Positions 1 through 4,676 of a stretch of 6,066 nt of DNA are shown here, piece by piece. The position numbers were made by a program, and so were the translations under genes. The notes under the pieces are model-generated. The model did not search any database. It was not told the DNA's origin and saw nothing but the letters and a program-made list of their open reading frames with translations. Position 1 is the first letter of the stretch; every line of letters begins with the position of its first letter. Source of the stretch: Fusobacteriaceae bacterium (GTDB lineage: Bacteria; Fusobacteriota; Fusobacteriia; Fusobacteriales; Fusobacteriaceae); NCBI GenBank assembly GCA_030625925.1, contig DAOUPY010000104.1, positions 1-6,066 of the forward strand, written 5' to 3'.

Positions 1-44
1 AAATAGAAAAAGTCATCTAAATTTTAGATGACTTTTTTCTATTT
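1..44. terminator. Bidirectional intrinsic terminator after the desaturase gene
   Basis: An inverted repeat with 11-bp perfect arms (11-21 and 23-33) is extended outward by A/T pairs and, allowing one bulged T at 38, by five further pairs (1-5 with 40-44). Read on the minus strand it lies 10 bp past the desaturase stop codon and is followed by a T-rich tract (complement of 7-10 and beyond). Read on the plus strand it is followed by six T residues (33-38). This is the form of a rho-independent terminator working both ways, which implies a plus-strand gene ending just left of the window. The structure is seen in the sequence; the termination role is inferred. Confidence 0.8.
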
Positions 45-53
45 CACGCTGCC

Positions 54-938
54 TTATCTATTTTTCAATCTAGCGTTAATCCTTTTGATTTTTTCTAAAT
101 ATTTTAAAATGTTTGTCTGAGCTTCCTTTCCTTCAGGAGTAACAGGCTCCAATTTAGCGATTTTCCATCTTTTAATGAGAACCTCTAAAACTTGATTTAC
201 ATATTCATCTGGGCCATATCCGGCTTTTTGAATAACTTTCATCCTATCGTCAAAATCACTCAAAGATCCTCCGGGCATTTTGAAGTTTTTGATTACAGGC
301 CATACCTGTGTTAGTAAATCAGGATCTAATTCCAGATGTGCATCAACTATCTGGTTATAGAAAGCATAGTGAGATGATTCATCCTTAGCGATTCTGAGGA
401 GTAAGTCACTCAGTCCAGAGTCATATTTTTGTGCATACTTAGCTATATTTTTATAAAATACAACTGTTCCCAATTCCTGTAATGAAGTGTATACCATAGA
501 TGCCAGGGGTTCTGATAAAATAGAATCCCAGCCAGTAGTAAGAATCTCTTTCTTTACCTTGGTAAGCTCCTTGGGATCAGCATTTCTAGTTAAGATTAAG
601 TAAGTTTCCAAAGCAGAGGCATGCTGGTCTTCCTCGCTTACCCATGTATGTACAAAGTTTTGCAGCGGCTCTAAACTACCTGTAAACATATTATTTAAAA
701 AAGCAGTATACCAGGGAAGATTCAATTCTGTCAGCATAGAAGTTTCTATTGCTGTGATTAGTTCTTGAGGCAGGGTATTTTGCGACTTATCATAGGGCAG
801 GGTAGAAAAAGACTGCCCCTTATCCCAAGGCATATATTCGTAGAAATTCCATTCCATTGATTCACTTTGTTTCTGGTGTCTTAAATATAAATTCATTATT
901 TTTTTTTCTAAATTTATTTGATTTTTTATTGTATTCAT
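54..938 (-). CDS. Acyl-ACP desaturase (soluble di-iron, fatty acid desaturase type 2)
   Basis: This 294-residue protein is predicted to be a soluble acyl-[acyl-carrier-protein] desaturase, which uses O2 and electrons from ferredoxin to insert a cis double bond into an ACP-bound fatty acid for membrane lipids. The ligand pattern of the ferritin-like four-helix bundle is complete: E71 in TELNLPWY, E103 and H106 in SEEDQH, E155 in SLQELG, and E187 and H190 in KDESSH, matching the order and spacing of the six ligands in plant stearoyl-ACP desaturase and mycobacterial DesA-type proteins. It lacks a signal peptide or membrane segment and is shorter than the plant enzymes, as bacterial members are. 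The start at 938 is supported by GGAGGT at 943-948 on the minus strand, 4-5 nt upstream. It has its own promoter and palindromic operator and ends at a strong terminator, so it is probably monocistronic. Double-bond position and exact substrate cannot be read from sequence. Confidence 0.88.
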   Translation of the reverse strand: MNTIKNQINLEKKIMNLYLRHQKQSESMEWNFYEYMPWDKGQSFSTLPYDKSQNTLPQELITAIETSMLTELNLPWYTAFLNNMFTGSLEPLQNFVHTWVSEEDQHASALETYLILTRNADPKELTKVKKEILTTGWDSILSEPLASMVYTSLQELGTVVFYKNIAKYAQKYDSGLSDLLLRIAKDESSHYAFYNQIVDAHLELDPDLLTQVWPVIKNFKMPGGSLSDFDDRMKVIQKAGYGPDEYVNQVLEVLIKRWKIAKLEPVTPEGKEAQTNILKYLEKIKRINARLKNR

Positions 939-981
939 TGTTACCTCCGTATTATTGAAAGATATTATTCTTTATAAACAA

Positions 982-1010
982 AGTTTACTAAACTAGTAAA
1001 CAAATGTCAA
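982..1010 (-). promoter_or_regulatory. Promoter of the desaturase gene
   Basis: On the minus strand a consensus -35 hexamer TTGACA (1005-1010) is followed by a 17-nt spacer and a -10-like TAAACT (982-987, 4 of 6 consensus bases). Transcription would start around 975 and leave a leader of roughly 35-40 nt before the desaturase ATG. This sits in the 105-bp gap after cutC, so the desaturase need not depend on readthrough from cutC. The hexamers and spacing are seen; activity is inferred. Confidence 0.65.
983..1001. promoter_or_regulatory. Palindromic operator overlapping the desaturase promoter
   Basis: GTTTACTA (983-990) and TAGTAAAC (994-1001) form a perfect 8-bp inverted repeat around a 3-bp centre. 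It covers most of the promoter spacer and five of the six bases of the -10 hexamer, so a bound dimer would block RNA polymerase. Size and placement fit a TetR- or MarR-type repressor site such as those that control fatty-acid genes in other bacteria. No such regulator gene is present in the window, so its identity is unknown. Confidence 0.6.
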
Positions 1011-1043
1011 CATAAATATAATAACACGTGAAATTTTATTTGT

Positions 1044-1667
1044 TTAGGCTAAACTGCCTAGGATTTTTTTTCCATGAAATTCAGTAGATGGTATTTTTAA
1101 TTTTACCTCTTCAAAATTTTTTACATTTACTCCTCCAGCAACAACAATTTTGATTTGATTATTAGCAATTTTAATCATCTTATTCAATATCTCGACTCCT
1201 TCTAAGGCTGTCTTGTATCCTCCAGAAGTAAGGATTCGGTCGATTCCTAATTTAGCTAAATTTTCCACCTCATCGGCAGGATTTATAACTTCATCGATAG
1301 CTTTATGAAATGTAACCTCCATATCACCAGTTTCTTTTAAAAGGCTCTTTAAAAGAGGGTAATCAATCTTATTATTTGGAGTCAAAACTCCTAAAACCAC
1401 ACCCTTTACTCCTAATTTCTTAAACAATCGGATATCTTCTATCATGATCTCAATCTCGGTAGAAGAGTAGCAAAAATTGCCTCCCCTGGGTCTGATCATG
1501 ACCAATGTTGGTATTTTTATTTTTTCTAGAACTTTTTTTACTGTCCCATATGACGGGGTAGTGCCTCCATCGTATAGATTTTCACAGAGTTCGATCCTTT
1601 CAGCACCAAGATCTTCAGCATTTTTAGCTTCGATAAAGTTCCCTACACAGGCTTCCCTTATTATCAT
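1044..1667 (-). CDS. cutC: CutC family protein (copper homeostasis protein CutC-like TIM barrel)
   Basis: This 207-residue cytoplasmic protein belongs to the CutC family. Seen motifs in order are an N-terminal beta strand MIIREACVGNF, AERIELCENLYDGGTTPSYG (residues about 23-42), MIRPRGGNFCYS (about 57-68), VTFHKAIDEV (about 138-147), RILTSGG (about 144-150) and a C-terminal VVAGGV...EFHG segment (about 175-199); all are recognisable CutC signature positions on a TIM-barrel fold. The family was named from E. coli copper-sensitivity work, but its biochemical activity is not settled, so a copper role here is only by name. Length is at the short end of the family. The start at 1667 has GGAGG at 1677-1681 on the minus strand with a 9-nt spacer. 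The gene is divergent from the kinase operon and lies upstream of the desaturase on the same strand, but the desaturase has its own promoter. Confidence 0.87.
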   Translation of the reverse strand: MIIREACVGNFIEAKNAEDLGAERIELCENLYDGGTTPSYGTVKKVLEKIKIPTLVMIRPRGGNFCYSSTEIEIMIEDIRLFKKLGVKGVVLGVLTPNNKIDYPLLKSLLKETGDMEVTFHKAIDEVINPADEVENLAKLGIDRILTSGGYKTALEGVEILNKMIKIANNQIKIVVAGGVNVKNFEEVKLKIPSTEFHGKKILGSLA

Positions 1668-1729
1668 AATTCTAAACCTCCAATTAAATTAATTTTTCGA
1701 AAGTGACAATAAATTTATCGTAACTCTAA

Positions 1730-1755
1730 ACTTTATATCTGTACTTTATATTTGT
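1730..1755. repeat. Tandem 13-bp direct repeat in the divergent control region
   Basis: Two adjacent copies, ACTTTATATCTGT (1730-1742) and ACTTTATATTTGT (1743-1755), differ at a single position (C1739 versus T1752). A third partial word CTTTATA recurs at 1761-1767. The repeat lies just upstream of the -35 of the kinase promoter and overlaps the candidate -10 of the cutC promoter. A regulator-binding role is plausible, but a 13-bp period is shorter than the roughly 21-bp period known for paired LytTR sites. Confidence 0.5.
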
Positions 1756-1779
1756 AGCATCTTTATAAACCTTTTGCAA
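1751..1779 (-). promoter_or_regulatory. Candidate cutC promoter
   Basis: On the minus strand TTGCAA (1774-1779), a 17-nt spacer and TACAAA (complement of 1751-1756) make a moderate promoter, which would give cutC a leader of about 75 nt. TTGCAA is its own reverse complement, so the same six bases also form the -35 of the plus-strand promoter. No better minus-strand promoter was seen closer to cutC, but the AT-rich DNA makes chance matches easy. Confidence 0.35.
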
Positions 1780-1802
1780 CACCCTTATTAATAGTGTAAA
1801 AT
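1774..1802 (+). promoter_or_regulatory. Promoter of the sensor kinase-response regulator operon
   Basis: TTGCAA (1774-1779), exactly 17 nt, then TAAAAT (1797-1802) gives a good housekeeping-type promoter. A start near 1809 would leave about 30 nt before the kinase ATG, including a strong AGGGAGGAG ribosome binding site at 1828-1836. Hexamers and spacing are seen; activity is inferred. Confidence 0.6.
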
Positions 1803-1839
1803 AGTTTTAGATGAATATATAAATAAAAGGGAGGAGTCT

Positions 1840-3513
1840 ATGTTTGGATTAGTTGGTAACTTAATAAATAGTTTAGGTTATATTATAACGATAGCATTTT
1901 TCCTATCGAGAGCTAGGGGATTTAAGCGATTAATCAAGAAAGAGAAATACAAAAAATTAGATATGGTATTATTATCTCTAATTTTTTCTGTACTGGCTAT
2001 AGGCGGAACCTATATGGGGACAGACTATAATGGTGCCATAGCCAATACGAGAAATATAAGTGTAGTTGTCGCAGCAATTATAGGCGGACCTATGATCGGA
2101 CTTATCACAGGATTAACTGCAGGAATACACAGGATTATGATAGACCCCTATGGAATAACAGCGATTCCCTGTGGTATAGCCACTTTTTTAGGGGGCTGGG
2201 GACTGGGCTACTTAAATAAACTCAATGTAAAAAATAAATATATATTGGGATTTATAGGTGGAATTATTATTGAAAATATCAGTATGGGGCTGATATTACT
2301 GATGTCAAAACCATTTTATCTGGCTTTAAATATAGTGGAAACCATCTATTTTCCCATGGTTTTAGTAAATGCTCTGGGAGTGTCCATTGTAATCTTAATA
2401 ACAGAAAATATGATGCTGGAGGAAGATAGGGTAGCAGGAGAAGAGGCTAGATTAGTTTTGGAGATAGCCAATAAAACGCTGCCATATTTCAGAGAGGTAA
2501 ATAAAGATTCGTTAAAAAATGTATGCAGAACTATACTGGAATCATTAGGAGCTAAAATAGTGGTCTTTACTGATATGGAAAATATAATTTCATACTGCAG
2601 CCAGGATGAAAATCATAAAATAATGCATAGAGAGATTAAAGGAAATGTCACAAAGGAAGTACTCAGAACAGGTAAATTTAGAGTGGTTAACAAGGATGAC
2701 GAGGAAGAGATCAGGTTAGATTGTATCTCTGAGGATATTATTTCGTATATAATAGTACCACTTAAATCAGGAGTTGAAGTAACTGGTGCATTAAAAGTTT
2801 ACTTTTCGGAAAATTCTTATATATCTGAAAGAAATAAAAATTTAGTGCTGGGATTATCTGAACTGATATCTACCCAGCTTGAGATAAGCAGGATAAAAAA
2901 ATTGGAGGAGATGGCCAGAGATGCAGAGATAACAGCATTACAGACCCAAATCAACCCGCATTTTTTATTCAATGCATTGAATACAATAACTTCCTTTGTG
3001 AGAATAGATCCTATTCAGGCCAGGAGTACAATAATTGATCTGGCAACCTATCTTAGATATAATTTGGACAATGGAAATAAACCAGTAGAGATAGAGATGG
3101 AATTAGAACAGGTCAAAGCCTATGTGAATATAGAAAAAGCCAGATTTTATGATAAAATAAAGATGCACTATGAGGTAGACGAGGATGTTAAGATGGTAAA
3201 AATACCGAGTCTGACAATCCAGCCCCTAGTAGAAAATGCAATACAGCATGGACTCCTCAATGGAACAGGGGGAAAAGATATCTACCTCAAAATATACAGG
3301 GTAGATGGGGATAAAATACGTGTAATCATAGAAAATAACGGAAGGAGTATAGATCAAGAAGTAATAGATAAAATATATAGCGACAGTATTGAAAGCAGCA
3401 AGATAGGGCTGTATAATGTACATCGAAGGATAAAATTGATCTATGGAAATGGGCTGAAAATAGAAAGATTAGAGGAGGGGACGAGGATAACTTTTGATAT
3501 CAGGGGGGAATAA
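1840..3513 (+). CDS. lytS: LytS/BtsS-family sensor histidine kinase
   Basis: This 557-residue membrane sensor kinase is expected to autophosphorylate and pass phosphate to the LytTR regulator encoded next. Residues about 1-190 form the 5TM-LYT sensor: hydrophobic helices near 5-23, 42-58, 74-95, 107-124, 135-155 and 165-188, with the family signature IIGGPMIGLITGLTAGIHR around 80-98 and ITAIPCGIATFLGG around 106-119. A GAF-like domain follows (about 205-350), then a short coiled stretch. The His_kinase block has LQTQINPHFLFNALN with phospho-acceptor H374, an N box IQPLVENAIQHG with N466, and the G-box segment SSKIGLYNVHRRI (519-531). The usual D-x-G before it reads IENNG (497-501), a conservative change. 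Relatives LytS and BtsS respond to membrane state or external pyruvate; the ligand here is not shown by sequence. The start is fixed by AGGGAGGAG. The stop codon shares one base with the next start, so the pair is translationally coupled. The symbol names the family; btsS would be the alternative. Confidence 0.92.
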   Translation: MFGLVGNLINSLGYIITIAFFLSRARGFKRLIKKEKYKKLDMVLLSLIFSVLAIGGTYMGTDYNGAIANTRNISVVVAAIIGGPMIGLITGLTAGIHRIMIDPYGITAIPCGIATFLGGWGLGYLNKLNVKNKYILGFIGGIIIENISMGLILLMSKPFYLALNIVETIYFPMVLVNALGVSIVILITENMMLEEDRVAGEEARLVLEIANKTLPYFREVNKDSLKNVCRTILESLGAKIVVFTDMENIISYCSQDENHKIMHREIKGNVTKEVLRTGKFRVVNKDDEEEIRLDCISEDIISYIIVPLKSGVEVTGALKVYFSENSYISERNKNLVLGLSELISTQLEISRIKKLEEMARDAEITALQTQINPHFLFNALNTITSFVRIDPIQARSTIIDLATYLRYNLDNGNKPVEIEMELEQVKAYVNIEKARFYDKIKMHYEVDEDVKMVKIPSLTIQPLVENAIQHGLLNGTGGKDIYLKIYRVDGDKIRVIIENNGRSIDQEVIDKIYSDSIESSKIGLYNVHRRIKLIYGNGLKIERLEEGTRITFDIRGE

Positions 3514-3515
3514 TG
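3502..3515 (+). promoter_or_regulatory. Internal ribosome binding site and TAATG coupling junction for the response regulator
   Basis: A purine run AGGGGGGA (3502-3509) inside the last kinase codons precedes the ATG at 3513-3515, whose A is the last base of the kinase TAA stop. This stop-start overlap usually gives translational coupling and a fixed kinase-to-regulator ratio. Confidence 0.75.
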
Positions 3516-4229
3516 AAGTGTATAATAATAGACGATGAGTATCCAGCAAGGATGGAGCTTCGATATTTTATAGAAAAATATGAAGAGTTAGAGATTGTAG
3601 GGGAATTTGAGGATTCTATGTCAGCCCTTAGTTTTTTTGAGCAAAATAGTGTAGACATAATATTTTTAGATATAAATATGCCAAACATGAATGGGATGGC
3701 CTTGGCTAAGTTAATATCAAAATTTGAAACTAAACCACAGATTATATTTATTACAGCATATGGGGAATATGCAGTGGATGCTTTTAGTATAAAAGCTTTT
3801 GACTATATCCTAAAACCCTATTCTGAGGAGAGGATAATAAAAACCTTAGACAGTTTAATAGAAGAAAATATGACAGAAAAACCTAAAGAAGGAAAAAATA
3901 TAAGCCGGCTAACCCTTTGGAAGGGAGAGAAGATGTTTGTGGTATCCATAGATGAAATTTCTATTTTTGAGGCATGTGAAAGGGAAACTAAGGTATATGC
4001 CAAGGGTGAAATATATTTTTCTAAGCAGAAAATATCTAACTTAGAGGTAGAGCTTCCAGATATTTTTTTTAGAACCCATAGGTCATATATAGTCAATATA
4101 AATAAGATTGAGGAGATAATACCTTGGTTTAACAGTACATATAATCTGAAAATAGAGGGATTGGATATAGAAGTTCCTGTGAGCCGGAATAAGATAAAGG
4201 AATTTAGAAGTTTGCTGAATATAAAATAA
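3513..4229 (+). CDS. lytR: LytTR-type response regulator (LytR/BtsR family)
   Basis: This 238-residue transcription factor pairs with the preceding kinase. The N-terminal receiver domain (about 1-118) has the acidic pair D7-D8, the phospho-acceptor D53 in IIFLDINMPNMNG, T81 in FITAYGEYAVDAF and the conserved K101 in DYILKPYSEE. A linker of about 12 residues leads to a LytTR DNA-binding domain (about 131-236), recognised by VSIDEISIFEACE, FFRTHRSYIVNINKIEEI (185-202) and the closing VPVSRNKIKEFRSLL. LytTR proteins bind pairs of short direct repeats upstream of target promoters. The adjacent cstA gene is the obvious candidate target by analogy with BtsR-btsT and LytT with its pyruvate transporter. 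No intrinsic terminator was seen after the stop codon, so some readthrough into the downstream repeat region is possible. Confidence 0.93.
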   Translation: MKCIIIDDEYPARMELRYFIEKYEELEIVGEFEDSMSALSFFEQNSVDIIFLDINMPNMNGMALAKLISKFETKPQIIFITAYGEYAVDAFSIKAFDYILKPYSEERIIKTLDSLIEENMTEKPKEGKNISRLTLWKGEKMFVVSIDEISIFEACERETKVYAKGEIYFSKQKISNLEVELPDIFFRTHRSYIVNINKIEEIIPWFNSTYNLKIEGLDIEVPVSRNKIKEFRSLLNIK

Positions 4230-4232
4230 AAA

Positions 4233-4490
4233 GCCTGAACCACGAATAATACTAATACAGAGTACAGAGTACAGATAAAAGTTGAAAGTTAAAAAAGTAA
4301 AATAAAGAAATTTTGAAAACAGAATTTAAAAACTGAACCGTGAATAATGCGAAAAATAATTAAAAATGTATAATTGATAATTAAGGTCAGAAGATATTTT
4401 TGTCGCAGATTTTCTCTGTGAAACTCTATTTAAAAGCCGGTGAATCTCTGTGTTCAAAAAGGTTTTATTCGTGTAATTTGTGGTGAAAAA
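4233..4490. repeat. Mosaic of degenerate direct and inverted repeats
   Basis: This gene-free stretch is built from recurring words. CTGAACCACGAATAATAC (4235-4252) recurs as CTGAACCGTGAATAATGC (4333-4350), with 15 of 18 bases matching and all three differences transitions. TACAGAG is repeated in tandem at 4256-4275. TCTCTGTG occurs at 4413-4420 and 4445-4452. ATTCGTGTAATTTGTGGT (4467-4484) is an imperfect inverted counterpart of the CCACGAATAATAC word. AT-rich words such as AATTAAAAATG and TAATTGATAATTAA fill the middle. No reading frame of note or clean hairpin terminator was seen. Such word families resemble dispersed intergenic repeats seen in many genomes; that comparison is from memory, not a search. 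Confidence 0.6.
4256..4275 (+). repeat. Heptamer tandem repeat (TACAGAG)
   Basis: TACAGAG occurs at 4256-4262 and 4263-4269, and a third copy is cut short after TACAGA (4270-4275). Short perfect tandem units can change copy number by slippage. Here the repeat lies 27 bp past the response regulator stop codon and outside any gene, so no coding phase variation is implied. Confidence 0.75.
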
Positions 4491-4541
4491 AGATAGAGTG
4501 TTCTAAAATAAAACTAGATGACTCGATAAAACCCGAAACTT

Positions 4542-4569
4542 TGAAATGTATTTCATGACAAATATTTGT
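4542..4569. promoter_or_regulatory. Two adjacent palindromes upstream of cstA
   Basis: TGAAAT-GT-ATTTCA (4542-4555) has perfect 6-bp arms, and ACAAATATTTGT (4558-4569) is a perfect 12-bp palindrome two bases further on. They lie about 60-90 bp upstream of the candidate cstA -10, a position suited to an activator. The first matches the catabolite-responsive element pattern TGWAANCGNTNWCA everywhere except the central CG. The second has ATATTTGTA in common with the upstream region of the kinase operon (1748-1756). A regulatory role is inferred; AT-rich DNA yields palindromes by chance. Confidence 0.4.
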
Positions 4570-4606
4570 ATTTAATGTTTAGATTTTGGTGTTTGATCTC
4601 TAAATG

Positions 4607-4635
4607 ACATATTAAACCTTCAATAGATGTACAAT
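4607..4635 (+). promoter_or_regulatory. Candidate cstA promoter with weak -35
   Basis: TACAAT (4630-4635) is a good -10, but the sequence 17 nt upstream (ACATAT, 4607-4612) is a poor -35. A better-looking ATGACA (4604-4609) is 20 nt away, outside the usual range. A start near 4642 would give a leader of about 35 nt ending in the AGGAGG site at 4666-4671. A weak -35 is typical of promoters needing an activator, in line with control by the LytTR protein. I found no clear pair of LytTR-type direct repeats at canonical spacing. Confidence 0.35.
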
Positions 4636-4676
4636 ACTCCTATCAAATATATTAAATTTATTTTTAGGAGGATAAT

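Noticed and set aside
1045..1071. Hairpin TAGGC-N6-GCCTA followed by GGA and eight T residues, on the plus strand at the 3' end of cutC
   Set aside because: It resembles a terminator only in the plus direction, where no gene ends; the T run is on the wrong side for cutC. The stem is only 5 bp and lies in coding sequence, so I treat it as chance.
1477..1692. Plus-strand open frame of 71 codons opposite cutC
   Set aside because: It lies almost wholly antisense to a well-supported cutC gene, has no ribosome binding site worth noting and resembles no family.
3226..3423. Minus-strand open frame of 65 codons inside the kinase gene
   Set aside because: It is antisense to the conserved HATPase region of the kinase, and its composition reflects the complementary codons.
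3500..3688. Minus-strand open frame of 62 codons across the kinase-regulator junction
   Set aside because: It is antisense to the end of the kinase and the receiver domain, with no recognisable content or start signal.
3818..4243. Minus-strand open frame of 141 codons opposite the LytTR domain
   Set aside because: It is long only because the sense gene has few codons whose complement is a stop. The sense strand carries a clear receiver-LytTR protein.
4577..4596. TGTTTA / TGTTTG words (4576 and 4590) as LytTR half-sites
   Set aside because: The first resembles the LytTR half-site but the second matches poorly and the 14-bp period does not fit known LytTR binding geometry.
4555..4609. ATGACA at 4555-4560 and 4604-4609 as a paired direct-repeat site for the LytTR regulator
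   Set aside because: The 49-bp spacing is far from the roughly 21-bp spacing of known LytTR sites and the match is only six bases.
4230..4676. A riboswitch or structured leader before cstA
   Set aside because: I saw no conserved riboswitch core, no terminator hairpin with a T run near the cstA start, and the likely transcript leader is only about 35 nt.
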